The notes under the pieces: model-generated
Told to the model about the DNA's origin: nothing
Database searches by the model: none
Seen by the model: the letters and a program-made list of their open reading frames with translations, nothing else
Assembly: GCA_017619315.1 (NCBI GenBank)
Contig: JAFZSN010000004.1
Span: forward strand, 1 to 64,000
Length of the DNA: 64,000 nucleotides
Source of the DNA: Candidatus Saccharimonadota bacterium
GTDB lineage: Bacteria > Patescibacteriota > Saccharimonadia > Saccharimonadales > Saccharimonadaceae
Direction: 5' to 3'
In this document: positions 34,233 to 42,633 of the stretch, in pieces
Layout: each line of letters opens with the position of its first letter
Position numbering within the stretch: the stretch's first letter is position 1
Program-made: the position numbers and the translations under genes

Positions 34233-34838
34233 AATTCTCACCCCTTTTCGTTTTTTCACGACGATCTTGCCGATCGTCACCATGTCGAGCATGAGTTTGT
34301 CGCGCTCAAGATTCTTGAGTTCCCTCTTGAACTCTTCGCGCGCCTCACCGTCCTTAAATTCCAGGACCGGCTCGTTGTGGCCCGGCTCGTAAATCGTGTC
34401 ACCGAACTGATCCTTCTTTTCCGGCCAAAAAGCCGTAAAATATTTCAGGAAAGATTCCGGATCCTCGAGTTTAGCGAGCCCATTGTCACCGAGAATGTTG
34501 TTCATCTCTTTGACGAGACGAAGGCACTTCCCGTGACAACCATCGTTCACAGCATGACCCAGCCGCTCGTAAGCGTTTCTCATCTGTTCCGGTGTTGCCG
34601 TACGAATCGTAACATCCTTCGGAAGAAACGCTTTAGCAAAATACAGCCGCGATTTTAGATCGATTTCTTCAAGATGATATCCCCTATCGCGATAAAGCCG
34701 CATCTCATACTGAGTTCTGCGAACTTTGGCATATTTCACCAGAGCCGCGTCTTTCCCAAAGAAAAGCTCGTGTAAGATTTCGAAAAATCTCTCCACGTCA
34801 GCCTTAACTTTGGATTTTTCATTAAATTTCTCTATCAT
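34230..34838 (-). CDS. Unknown soluble basic protein
   Basis: The protein has 202 aa, preceded by a very strong ribosome site (GAGGGGGTGA). It is helical and charged with no membrane part. The middle carries DGCHGKCLRLVKEMNNILGD with two nearby Cys and a His. The end is strongly basic (IGKIVVKKRKGVRI). No family is recognised. It has its own promoter region and terminator, like the other single unknown genes here. An RNA- or DNA-binding role is only suggested by the charge. Confidence 0.6.
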   Translation of the reverse strand: MIEKFNEKSKVKADVERFFEILHELFFGKDAALVKYAKVRRTQYEMRLYRDRGYHLEEIDLKSRLYFAKAFLPKDVTIRTATPEQMRNAYERLGHAVNDGCHGKCLRLVKEMNNILGDNGLAKLEDPESFLKYFTAFWPEKKDQFGDTIYEPGHNEPVLEFKDGEAREEFKRELKNLERDKLMLDMVTIGKIVVKKRKGVRI

Positions 34839-34953
34839 TTTTTCACCCCCTCTTATTTCTGACCGATAGCTATCAAAATATTCTTATATTATACCACAAA
34901 ATTAACAAATAATCAATAGCGGAATCAATCCGCCCCTGTTACAGCGCGCAAAA

Positions 34954-35661
34954 TTACTTACTATTAGCCGCTTTACGATACTTCTTCACCCCCTCTTTTG
35001 CCGCCTCTGTTTGCGCTTCTTGTTTAGAGTGCCCCGTACCGGTACCCATTAGTTTGTCACCGACATAAATCCCCACCGTGAAAGTCTTATCATGGTCAGG
35101 CCCCTCTTCTTTAAGGGTCCGATAAACCGGGGTGAGTCCATCATTTTTCTGCGCAAGCTCCTGGACATAGGACTTCGGATCGCGCCAAGACTCTTCTTCG
35201 AGAATTGTATCGATTTTCACCAAAATATGCTTACCGATAAACTCTTTCGCTGCGTCGTACCCCTGGTCAAGGTAAATTGCCCCAATTACCGCTTCAAAAC
35301 AGTCCGCAAGGATCGAATCATGAGCCCGCTCGGACCCCTGTTTCTCGCCCTTCGAAAGACGCACCAAGGGCTCATACCCCAGTTCTTTACCAGCATCACC
35401 AATCGACTCAGTGCGCACCAAAGCTGCCCGAAGCGCCGTCATCACCCCTTCCGGATACTCGTAATTTCGATACAAGAAATCAGACGACACCAGCTCGAGC
35501 ACTGCGTCACCGAGAAATTCCAAACGCTCGTTATGTTCGTGTACGGACTTGTGTTCATTGACATAACTTCGGTGAGTCAAGGCCAATACTAACAAATTTA
35601 TGTCATTAAACTCAAATCCTAGTTTTTCTTTGGCAAATTCTTTGTATTTTTCGATTTCCAT
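34954..35661 (-). CDS. rnc: Ribonuclease III
   Basis: The protein has 235 aa. RNase III cleaves double-stranded RNA in rRNA and mRNA processing. The signature ERLEFLGDAVLELVSSDFLY and the second acidic block ADCFEAVIGAIYLDQG hold the metal-binding residues. A double-stranded RNA-binding domain ends the protein (DPKSYVQELAQKNDGLTPVY, GTGHSKQEAQTEAAKEGVKK). Its ATG overlaps the NUDIX stop by 1 nt in the operon rpmF-nusB-NUDIX-rnc. Confidence 0.96.
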   Translation of the reverse strand: MEIEKYKEFAKEKLGFEFNDINLLVLALTHRSYVNEHKSVHEHNERLEFLGDAVLELVSSDFLYRNYEYPEGVMTALRAALVRTESIGDAGKELGYEPLVRLSKGEKQGSERAHDSILADCFEAVIGAIYLDQGYDAAKEFIGKHILVKIDTILEEESWRDPKSYVQELAQKNDGLTPVYRTLKEEGPDHDKTFTVGIYVGDKLMGTGTGHSKQEAQTEAAKEGVKKYRKAANSK

Positions 35662-36215
35662 TAATAATCTCCAGCGCGAATCCGTTTCTTCGCTATTAAC
35701 ATTAATTTCTCAATATCTTCGTATTCAATCGCGTCAAGTGCGTCGGCAAAGGAGAACCACTGAATCCCCTTCATCCATTTCTCAGGGGTAGGCGTCTCGT
35801 GACTATCAAGAGCCTGCACCAAATAAATTTGCGTAGTCATCAACACCAATTTATCCATCCTACGGTATTTGAAATGGATTTTTCCAAGCCAAGTCAGGAC
35901 CGAAACGTTCGAAAGGCCAGTTTCTTCCTCAATCTCACGCTTCGCGGTCATCTTGGCGGTCTCGCCCGGCTCAATATGCCCCTTCGGAATGGTCCAACGC
36001 TCCTTCGAATCCTGGATCAAAAGAATCTCGATGTCCTTTTTGTCCTTCGTGAAGCGAAAAACAATCCCACCCGAAGTCGGCTCACGCACAATCGATTGAA
36101 TTGCTGCCTTCTTGCGAAAAACAGCTGATTTTATCTTATCAAGGGGTGACTCTTTTACTTGGTCCTCAGGCAAAGCCTCGGGAACCTTAAGCCTTCTCCT
36201 TGCCGTCGGCTCCAT
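35661..36215 (-). CDS. NUDIX hydrolase
   Basis: The product is about 184 aa. The Nudix box is complete (GHIEPGET...REIEEETGL), preceded by RWTIPKG. Such enzymes hydrolyse nucleoside diphosphates linked to another group (for example Ap4A, mutagenic dNTPs or mRNA caps). The N-terminus is uncertain: ATG 36215 overlaps the nusB end by 29 nt, ATG 36239 is longer. The first ~45 residues (KVPEALPEDQVKESPLDK) may be a linker. A FRFTKDKKDIEILLIQDSKE strand typical of AP4A/ADP-ribose types is present. It sits in the nusB-rnc RNA-processing operon, so an RNA-related substrate is possible. Confidence 0.8.
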   Translation of the reverse strand: MEPTARRRLKVPEALPEDQVKESPLDKIKSAVFRKKAAIQSIVREPTSGGIVFRFTKDKKDIEILLIQDSKERWTIPKGHIEPGETAKMTAKREIEEETGLSNVSVLTWLGKIHFKYRRMDKLVLMTTQIYLVQALDSHETPTPEKWMKGIQWFSFADALDAIEYEDIEKLMLIAKKRIRAGDY

Positions 36216-36681
36216 CGACGGATTTACTTTCTGATTCATTTTTTTCTTCAACAATTCCGAGCTTCTTGTAAGCAGTACCAAGCACACCGTTTACAAATTT
36301 CGATGAATTCTCGCTACCAAATGCTTTTGCAAGCTCTACAGCTTCATTTATTGCAACTTTCGGTGGTATAGTGTCACGACACTCCGAAAGCTCGTACAGC
36401 CCCATCCTTAGGATATTCCTATCGATAGCCGCAATTGAATCTATCGGCCACTCTGGTGCTAGAGGCGTCAAAGTCTTATCTAGCGTCTCGAAATTCTTCG
36501 CGACATTGCGTGCTAGATTATACACAAACTCCGTATCACCAAGAGCTTTGTCATAAGGTTCAATATTTTTAGCTACTACTATATCGAGGTCGACGTTAGG
36601 ATCTTTAGAGAGTGTTCTTAGCTCATACTCGTATAAACTTTGTAAAACAATTACTCTACCTAAATGTCGGTTACTTGCCAT
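36187..36681 (-). CDS. nusB: Transcription antitermination factor NusB
   Basis: The protein has 164 aa. NusB binds boxA RNA with S10 to support rRNA antitermination. Blocks: NRHLGRVIVLQSLYEYEL at the start, PIDSIAAIDRNILRMGLYEL, and PPKVAINEAVELAKAFGSEN with SSKFVNGVLG. The last ~20 residues are a charged tail. It lies 1 nt after rpmF and overlaps the NUDIX gene. Confidence 0.93.
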   Translation of the reverse strand: MASNRHLGRVIVLQSLYEYELRTLSKDPNVDLDIVVAKNIEPYDKALGDTEFVYNLARNVAKNFETLDKTLTPLAPEWPIDSIAAIDRNILRMGLYELSECRDTIPPKVAINEAVELAKAFGSENSSKFVNGVLGTAYKKLGIVEEKNESESKSVDGADGKEKA

Positions 36682-36682
36682 T

Positions 36683-36865
36683 TTATTTACTATCTTTCCC
36701 TTTTATCTTTTTAGTTGTTTTGACTTTTAAATTAGGTGTCTTCTTCTTGGTCTCAAAAGCTTTAACTGGCGAAGTCTTGTTAACTCTGCGAGCTAGCTTC
36801 AACCTGAGATGACTCCTACGAAGCCCGGTTTTGCGTGGGCTACTCTGTTTCTTAGGTTCAGGCAT
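36683..36865 (-). CDS. rpmF: 50S ribosomal protein L32 (bL32), Cys-free
   Basis: The protein has 60 aa, opening MPEPKKQSSPRKTGLRRSHL, which matches the start of L32 (PKKrtSkxrtgxRRsHxxL). The second half is a Lys/Thr-rich tail. The zinc Cys found in many L32 are absent. It is first of the rpmF-nusB-NUDIX-rnc operon, preceded by AAGGAG. Confidence 0.8.
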   Translation of the reverse strand: MPEPKKQSSPRKTGLRRSHLRLKLARRVNKTSPVKAFETKKKTPNLKVKTTKKIKGKDSK

Positions 36866-36938
36866 TTTGCTCCTTACGTTTAATAGATAATTTTATTCAT
36901 TTTACCACTATTCTTCAAAACTCGCAAGGGCAAAATAT

Positions 36939-37157
36939 CTAGAGCTCCACGCCGGCTTTTTTCAAAGCCTTCTTGATCGCCGGACGGTCAAACCCCACAA
37001 TCCTCTCGCCACCAATCTCCGTCACCGGCACCGCGCTAATCCCCTCTTCCTTCGTCGCGTCCATTTCCTGATATTCCACCCCTTTAGAATCCAGCCAATC
37101 CATCAGTGCATGACAATACACGCAGGTCGGCGTTGTATAAATCTTTACTTTTTCCAT
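36939..37157 (-). CDS. Glutaredoxin-like / NrdH-redoxin
   Basis: The protein has 72 aa, a small thioredoxin-fold redox protein. The active site is CVYC (residues 12-15) in YTTPTCVYCHALMDWLDSKG; the cis-Pro block SAVPVTEIGGE and the GFDRPAI end fit NrdH/glutaredoxin families. It reduces disulfides, often for ribonucleotide reductase. It is a single gene upstream of rpmF on the same strand, followed by a short AT gap. The partner reductase is not in this window. Confidence 0.85.
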   Translation of the reverse strand: MEKVKIYTTPTCVYCHALMDWLDSKGVEYQEMDATKEEGISAVPVTEIGGERIVGFDRPAIKKALKKAGVEL

Positions 37158-37229
37158 ACTCCCATTATATCATGTTCCCACATGGAGCAATAAACATAAC
37201 CAAAACAGAGGTAAAATGCACTCATATAT

Positions 37230-37258
37230 TTGCAAAATACTAATAAAGATGATATAAT
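37230..37258 (+). promoter_or_regulatory. Promoter of the 185-aa membrane protein gene
   Basis: TTGCAA (37230-37235), 17 nt, TATAAT (37253-37258) with TGA extension. The leader (~50 nt) holds AGGAGGTG before the ATG at 37316. Confidence 0.65.
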
Positions 37259-37315
37259 CGCAAAACGAATTCTTAATTAGTAGTTTATCAACTTGGCACA
37301 TTAGGAGGTGAAAAC

Positions 37316-37873
37316 ATGTCAGGAGGGGGTATTGCGATTACGTCATTGTTAGCATTTATCATATCAGCGTTCGCTTTAGAATTCCTTGCGTCTCGGTTAA
37401 AAACCAACAGAAGCCTGGAGAAAGTAGAAAAAGCAGACGTGATGAAAGCAGTAGTTCACGCAACTATTTTTGTCGTATGCGCTACGTACTTGGTATTACT
37501 CTTCGCAATAAGGAAAGACGAAACTTTGGTGCAAGAAGTATCCGATAACATCTACAAGATACTACCCTTGTACACCATCGACAACGAAGGTAGTCCGGAT
37601 TTACCTGAAGGTAAATACGTGCAAAGAAACGACGACACAACGGTGCTCTTCTACGAGAAAGACGATAAAAGAATCGGCATGGTAGAGGCAGCAAACGAGA
37701 ATATCGAGCACGAGGAATCGAACAGAGCTCCTTACCGCGTAGAAGAAGTCGTAACGAAGGAGACAGAAGTTAATTGCTACTTTTTCTGGAGAATAGAAAA
37801 AGAAGAACAAACTATCACGAGGTACATAGTCTATGTCCCAACGGAGGCGATTCTCTATAGTAGCAATTTCTAG
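37316..37873 (+). CDS. Two-helix membrane protein of unknown function
   Basis: The protein has 185 aa. Helix 1 spans about residues 5-25 (IAITSLLAFIISAFALEFLA), and helix 2 about 45-68 (AVVHATIFVVCATYLVLLFA). The C-terminal ~115 residues would be outside: acidic, mixed beta (KYVQRNDDTTVLFYEKDDKR, TRYIVYVPTEAIL). No family is recognised. A strong AGGAGGTG ribosome site, own promoter and own terminator show a single-gene unit. Confidence 0.65.
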   Translation: MSGGGIAITSLLAFIISAFALEFLASRLKTNRSLEKVEKADVMKAVVHATIFVVCATYLVLLFAIRKDETLVQEVSDNIYKILPLYTIDNEGSPDLPEGKYVQRNDDTTVLFYEKDDKRIGMVEAANENIEHEESNRAPYRVEEVVTKETEVNCYFFWRIEKEEQTITRYIVYVPTEAILYSSNF

Positions 37874-37880
37874 TACCTTA

Positions 37881-37906
37881 AGAGGCCGCAAATGCGGTCT
37901 CTTTTT
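37881..37906 (+). terminator. Terminator after the 185-aa membrane protein gene
   Basis: AGAGGCCGC / GCGGTCTCT (one G-U) with loop AAAT, then TTTTTC. Confidence 0.8.
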
Positions 37907-37907
37907 C

Positions 37908-38411
37908 TTAGTTTAAAAGCCCATACATCGCAATCCCAGCCGCCACTGACACGTTGAAGGATTCTTTTTGCCCTTTCATTGGGATTTCTACAAATAGATC
38001 AATTATCTCATGAAGCGAATAATCGATCCCATGCACTTCCTCGCCAAGCACCAACACGACCTTGTCTGACAAATGCTCACCGAAGTTTTTATCGCCTAAG
38101 TCAAAGAGTTTGTCGCTCTCGATATTATTCTCTAACCCCACAATTTGCCACCCCTGTTTTTTAAATTTGTTTAACTCCGATAATATATCATCAGACGAAT
38201 AAATCTCTAACATATCTTCCGCCCCAAGCGCAGTTTTATGGATCTCTTTATCCAATTTCTCCCTTAAATGCGGTAACAAATTCGCGTCATGTACTCTCGG
38301 CGTATATCCAGACAAAACCACCTTCTCCACCCCAAATCCTTCCGCCGTCCTGAGGATCGCCCCAACATTGTAACAAGACCGAATATTATCTAATACCAAA
38401 ACTAATTTCAT
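37908..38411 (-). CDS. SPOUT (TrmH family) RNA methyltransferase
   Basis: The protein has 167 aa from ATG 38411 (the longer frame to 38435 overlaps the opposite promoter). TrmH-family motifs: NIRSCYNVGAILRTAEGFGV (motif 1), VVLVLGEEVHGI (motif 2) and IPMKGQKESFNVSVAAGIAM (motif 3, SAM knot). These proteins 2'-O-methylate tRNA or rRNA riboses. The short form without an N-terminal extension fits TrmL/TrmH-like tRNA enzymes; the exact target is unknown. A TATCAT -10 sits 6 nt before the ATG, so the mRNA would be leaderless; it overlaps the -10 of the divergent tsaC. Confidence 0.85.
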   Translation of the reverse strand: MKLVLVLDNIRSCYNVGAILRTAEGFGVEKVVLSGYTPRVHDANLLPHLREKLDKEIHKTALGAEDMLEIYSSDDILSELNKFKKQGWQIVGLENNIESDKLFDLGDKNFGEHLSDKVVLVLGEEVHGIDYSLHEIIDLFVEIPMKGQKESFNVSVAAGIAMYGLLN

Positions 38412-38417
38412 AAAAAT

Positions 38418-38427
38418 ATGATATAAT
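38418..38427. promoter_or_regulatory. Overlapping divergent -10 boxes
   Basis: Plus: TATAAT at 38422-38427 (TGA extended), 7 nt before the tsaC ATG. Minus: TATCAT at 38418-38423, 6 nt before the SPOUT gene ATG. The two hexamers share bases, so the promoters should compete. Confidence 0.55.
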
Positions 38428-38434
38428 ATTCTCA

Positions 38435-38953
38435 ATGAAAAATCAAATAATCACAGATCTTCGTAGCGACAAAATCGTCACTGTCCCCACCGAAACCGTG
38501 GAGGGCTACGCTGTTTCTCTGAAATCTGAGCAAGCTATAAAAGACCTCATGAGACTAAAAGACCGAGGGTTCGACTCTGGTAAAATTTTCACTCTCGTCC
38601 CCGAGAACAAAAACGCGATTTCAAATTACGCAATCATCCCCGAAACTGCGAAACCCCTCATCGACAATTATTTCCCTGGCGAACTTACCCTAGTTTTACC
38701 GAAAAACCCCGATTTCCATAATTTCTACTACGACCACTACGACACCATCGGCCTCCGCATCCCCGATCATCCACTATTTGCCGAAATCCTCCCCGAGACC
38801 GGCCCGCTTATTTTGACCTCTGCTAACCCAAGAGGCGGCACCCCTAAATCTCTCACTGGCCACAAGCCATCTACGATCGTAGACTTCACCACGGACACCC
38901 CCAGAATCATCCGCCAAGGCAACTTGGAAATCCCTGAAATCAAAAACATCTAA
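38435..38953 (+). CDS. tsaC: L-threonylcarbamoyladenylate synthase (TsaC/YrdC)
   Basis: The protein has 172 aa, YrdC-domain length. It makes threonylcarbamoyl-AMP for the t6A tRNA modification. Blocks: TVPTETVEGYAVS (canonical PTETVYGL with Tyr replaced by Glu), LKDRGFDSGK, YFPGELTLVLPK, GLRIPDHPLF and LTSANPRGG. The start directly follows an extended -10 (7-nt gap), so it is a predicted leaderless gene. It lies just upstream of leuS. Confidence 0.85.
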   Translation: MKNQIITDLRSDKIVTVPTETVEGYAVSLKSEQAIKDLMRLKDRGFDSGKIFTLVPENKNAISNYAIIPETAKPLIDNYFPGELTLVLPKNPDFHNFYYDHYDTIGLRIPDHPLFAEILPETGPLILTSANPRGGTPKSLTGHKPSTIVDFTTDTPRIIRQGNLEIPEIKNI

Positions 38954-38991
38954 TCCACCCCCAGCCAAACCTCAAAATAACCCTATAAATA

Positions 38992-39007
38992 TGGTATAAT
39001 ATTACCC
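38992..39007 (+). promoter_or_regulatory. -10 box 7 nt before the leuS ATG
   Basis: TGGTATAAT (TATAAT 38995-39000), then ATTACCC and the ATG; no Shine-Dalgarno sequence. Confidence 0.6.
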
Positions 39008-41314
39008 ATGGAAAGATACGAACCACTCAAAATAGAACAAAAATGGCAAAAAATTTGGGCAGATACCGAAGCTTACAAGGCGACCGAGGAGAAAGGCACT
39101 CCCAAAATGTTCATCGCCGAGATGTTCCCTTACCCTTCTGGCGCTGGCCTCCACGTCGGCCACGTGCGTAACTTCACCATCGTAGACGTACTCGCACGTT
39201 TCTACCGCCAGCAAGGCGTTAACGTCCTCCGCCCATTCGGATATGACACTTTTGGTCTCCCAGCGGAGAATTACGCCATCAAGACCGGCACCGCCCCGCA
39301 AGAAGTCACCAAACAAAACACCGCAAACTTCCGCAAACAAGCCGAAAGCCTCGGCTACGCCATTGATTGGTCTCGTGAAATCAACACTTCTGATCCAGAA
39401 TACTACAAATGGACCCAGTGGTGCTTCCTTCAACTCTTCAAAAAAGGCCTCGCCTACCAAAAAGAATCTTACCAATGGTGGTGCCCTGTTGACCAAACCG
39501 TCCTCGCCAACGAGCAAGTCGAGAACGGCCACTGTTGGCGCTGCGGCCACGAAGTCGAAAAGAAAAAAATGAAACAGTGGTTCTTCAAAATCACCGAATA
39601 TGCTGACGAACTTCTAGACGAAATTGACAACCTCAACTGGCCCGAAAAAATCAAAACCATGCAGAAAAACTGGATCGGCCGCTCAGTTGGCGCAGAGATC
39701 GATTTCGCTATCGCTTCCAACGAAAAGGCCACTAGTCGCAAAATCACCGTCTTTACCACCAGACCAGACACCATTATGGGCGCAACTTTCTTAGTCGTCG
39801 CCCCAGAGTATCAAGATCTAAACTATCTCATTAGTGACGACACCAAAGACAAGGTAATGAAGTACAAAAACGACGCATTAAAGAAATCTGAAATCGAACG
39901 CCAAGAAAACAAAGAAAAAACCGGCGTCTTTACCGGCTCATATGTCATTAACCCAGCCACCAAGGAAAAAATCCCGGTGTATGTCGCAGACTACGTCCTA
40001 GCAGGATATGGTACTGGCGCCATCATGGCTGTCCCAGCCTACGATGACCGCGATCGCGAATTCGCCGAGAAATTCAACCTTCCAATCGTCGAAGCAGAAT
40101 TGATCGACCACGACCTCTACGGCACACCTAAGACAACCTACCGCATGCGCGACTGGCTCATTTCACGCCAACGCTACTGGGGCTGTCCTATCCCAATCGC
40201 CTACGACAAAGAAGGCAATCCTCACCCAATTCCGGAAGATCAACTCCCAGTCGTCTTACCAGAAATCAAGGATTACAAACCAGACGAATCTGGCCGCTCA
40301 GCCCTCGCCAAAGCCACCGACTGGCTCAAAGTCAAAATCCCAGTCACCGATGAGAAAACCGGCGAAACACATCTAGAAGAAATGACCCGCGAGACCGACA
40401 CCCTAGACGGTTACGCCTGCTCATCTTGGTACCTCTGGCGTTACGCCTCCCCACACGACAAGAACGCTGCATGGGACCAAGACGCCATCAAATACTGGGA
40501 ACCTGTCGATATCTACGTTGGTGCCGACCACGCTGTCGCTCACCTCTTATACGCTCGTTTCTGGTGCAAATTCTTTGCCGACGAAGGCTACCTACCATTC
40601 CGCGAGCCAATCACGAAGCTAATCTATCACGGCTACATCAACGCCCCAGACGGCAAAAAAATGAGCAAGTCTAAAGGCAACGTCATCGATCCGCTCGACG
40701 TCATCAATGACGGCTACGGCGCCGACACTCTCCGTACCTACGAAATGTTTATCGGCCCGGTTGAGCTCGACGCAGCCTGGAACCCTCGCTCCGTCGGCGG
40801 CGTTTACCGCTTTTTAAACCGCTGCTACACTTTGTGCTTCAACCCAGAGAACACAACAGACCGAGAAAAGAATGTTATTATCCGCAATAAAACGATAAAG
40901 AAAGTCACCGAAGACATCTTCCACTATAACTTCAATACCGCCGTCTCCGCAATGATGGAATATGTCAACGAACTCTATAAGGAAGGCGCAGCCGAGGATG
41001 ATCTCATTGCGCTTGCAAAGCTCCTCAAACCTTTTGCCCCACACCTAGCCTCCGAAATGCTAGAACACTTAGGCACTGATGACGAGTGGCCAAAATGGGA
41101 CGACAAATATCTCGTATCCGACACCGCCGAGCTGGTCATCCAAATCAACGGCAAGCTCCGCGCCACTCTCACGATTGACATCGCCGAACTCGAAGACGAA
41201 AAAGCTATCATCGATAAAGCTCTAGATCTACCAAAAATCAAAAAATACACCGAATCCGGCATCAAGAAAACCATCTTCGTCAAGAAAGCAAAACTCATAA
41301 ATATCGTAGTCTAA
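39008..41314 (+). CDS. leuS: Leucyl-tRNA synthetase, compact
   Basis: The protein has 768 aa, shorter than typical bacterial LeuRS (~860). HIGH-type motif HVGH at 49-52 (PYPSGAGLHVGHVRN) and KMSKS in GKKMSKSKGNV (about residue 552). The zinc Cys of the CP region are kept (WWCPVDQTVLANEQ, CWRCGHEV). The editing domain has TTRPDTIMGATFLVVAPEY and GYGTGAIMAVPAYDDRDREF. It then jumps from FNLPIVEAEL to YRMRDWLISRQRYWG, so the usual ~60-70 residues of the second half of CP1 are missing. The C-terminal anticodon-binding part is short. It charges tRNA-Leu. Confidence 0.95.
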   Translation: MERYEPLKIEQKWQKIWADTEAYKATEEKGTPKMFIAEMFPYPSGAGLHVGHVRNFTIVDVLARFYRQQGVNVLRPFGYDTFGLPAENYAIKTGTAPQEVTKQNTANFRKQAESLGYAIDWSREINTSDPEYYKWTQWCFLQLFKKGLAYQKESYQWWCPVDQTVLANEQVENGHCWRCGHEVEKKKMKQWFFKITEYADELLDEIDNLNWPEKIKTMQKNWIGRSVGAEIDFAIASNEKATSRKITVFTTRPDTIMGATFLVVAPEYQDLNYLISDDTKDKVMKYKNDALKKSEIERQENKEKTGVFTGSYVINPATKEKIPVYVADYVLAGYGTGAIMAVPAYDDRDREFAEKFNLPIVEAELIDHDLYGTPKTTYRMRDWLISRQRYWGCPIPIAYDKEGNPHPIPEDQLPVVLPEIKDYKPDESGRSALAKATDWLKVKIPVTDEKTGETHLEEMTRETDTLDGYACSSWYLWRYASPHDKNAAWDQDAIKYWEPVDIYVGADHAVAHLLYARFWCKFFADEGYLPFREPITKLIYHGYINAPDGKKMSKSKGNVIDPLDVINDGYGADTLRTYEMFIGPVELDAAWNPRSVGGVYRFLNRCYTLCFNPENTTDREKNVIIRNKTIKKVTEDIFHYNFNTAVSAMMEYVNELYKEGAAEDDLIALAKLLKPFAPHLASEMLEHLGTDDEWPKWDDKYLVSDTAELVIQINGKLRATLTIDIAELEDEKAIIDKALDLPKIKKYTESGIKKTIFVKKAKLINIVV

Positions 41315-41340
41315 AACTACTAATCAAAAGCGCCATCGAT

Positions 41341-41404
41341 AATACTGCTACAAATAGCTAATCCGATTCACTAATCAGATTCACCAGTAGCAGTATTGTT
41401 TTCT
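41341..41404 (+). terminator. Hairpin ending leuS, within the 3' end of the glycosyltransferase gene
   Basis: AATACTGCTAC (41341-41351) pairs with GTAGCAGTATT (41387-41397), followed by GTTTTCT. A long loop holds a further AATC/GATT pairing. The right arm codes for the last residues of the opposite gene. Confidence 0.5.
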
Positions 41405-42633
41405 CTGAGCAAATGATTATAGATATTAATAAACTTATCTAGGGTGCTCTCAAAATCATGCTCATGCGCAATCTCGATCGATTTTTCCGAGTATTCTTTT
41501 TGAAGTTTCGGATCAGACATAATCTTTACTATCGCATCAGCTATCTGCGATACGTTGCGCGGTTCGCATAGCACCCCATTTTCACCATTAATACAAATCT
41601 CAGAAACCGCACCCTTATCCACCGCAATAAGAGGAAGCCCCGAGGCTGCCGCTTCAATCAGTACAATTCCCTGCGTTTCAATCTCTGAAGCCGTAGCAAA
41701 GACCGACCCAATCTTGTAAATCTCGTGAAGGTCGTCCCCCAGCACTTTCCCGAGTATCTTTATATTCTCGTCGTCACCGTATTTATGCTCCAAATTGGTC
41801 CTATCCACCCCATCGCCCACAACTACAAGCTGCATTTTCGGAAATTTAGACCGCGCTTTAATAAATGCCTCTACCACAAGTCCAACCTTCTTCTCTGGAT
41901 CCACTCTCCCTACATATAGCACCACTTGCAAATCTTTCGAGATACCATATTTTTCATATAGCCCCGCCTTCACCTTCCCAGGCTTAAAATTTGACAAATC
42001 CACCCCGTTACTCACCGCCGCAATCGGCACTTTTATCTTCTCGCCATTTCCGAGGAGAGATCTAATTGCCCGCTCAGTCGGCATCGTTACAAAATCACTC
42101 TTACTCTGCCTATTCCTAAAATACGCCGTCAGCACATAGTTAGCGCCCTTTTTAATCGGTCGCGGCATCTTCAAAGATTCAGTCAAAACCTCCGGCTGGT
42201 TATGCTCAGTTGTCACCACCGGCACATTGTGTTTCCTAGCGTAAGACACCACCGAAAGCCCAATCGGATCCGAAATTTGCACATGTACTATATCGGGATG
42301 AAAATCATCAAGCGCCCTCTTCACCTCAATCTGCGGGAATACGGACACGCGAAAACCATTTCGATAAAACAATCTCGGCACCTTAGCCCCAAAAACCTTC
42401 TTTTGCTTCGGCACGTCATGGATCTGATCAGGGTAAACCTTAGAGTCAACCGACCTAAGATACACCGTCTTCACCCCATCAATCATTTCGGCGTGATTCT
42501 TACCATTTTGCGACGGCGCAATCACCATCACTTCGTGTCCACGACCAGACAACCCAACTGCTAAGTTATGGGAGAACATCGCCACGCCATTAATTTGCGG
42601 ATAGTATACTGCTGTCGCGATTACGATTCTCAT
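41371..42633 (-). CDS. Glycosyltransferase family 4 (GT-B)
   Basis: The protein has 420 aa, soluble or peripheral. Start MRIVIATAVYYPQINGVAMF with GT4 Gly-rich loop, acceptor part, then donor-binding blocks AVSNGVDLSNFKPG, VVLYVGRVDPEKK and EIETQGIVLIEAAASGLPLI (E-x7-E). This resembles diacylglycerol glucosyl/galactosyl transferases (MgdA/1,2-diacylglycerol 3-glucosyltransferase), so membrane glycolipid synthesis is the likely job. Its ATG overlaps the ctp stop by 4 nt (ATGA), placing it in the FtsEX-hydrolase-protease envelope cluster. Confidence 0.85.
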   Translation of the reverse strand: MRIVIATAVYYPQINGVAMFSHNLAVGLSGRGHEVMVIAPSQNGKNHAEMIDGVKTVYLRSVDSKVYPDQIHDVPKQKKVFGAKVPRLFYRNGFRVSVFPQIEVKRALDDFHPDIVHVQISDPIGLSVVSYARKHNVPVVTTEHNQPEVLTESLKMPRPIKKGANYVLTAYFRNRQSKSDFVTMPTERAIRSLLGNGEKIKVPIAAVSNGVDLSNFKPGKVKAGLYEKYGISKDLQVVLYVGRVDPEKKVGLVVEAFIKARSKFPKMQLVVVGDGVDRTNLEHKYGDDENIKILGKVLGDDLHEIYKIGSVFATASEIETQGIVLIEAAASGLPLIAVDKGAVSEICINGENGVLCEPRNVSQIADAIVKIMSDPKLQKEYSEKSIEIAHEHDFESTLDKFINIYNHLLRENNTATGESD

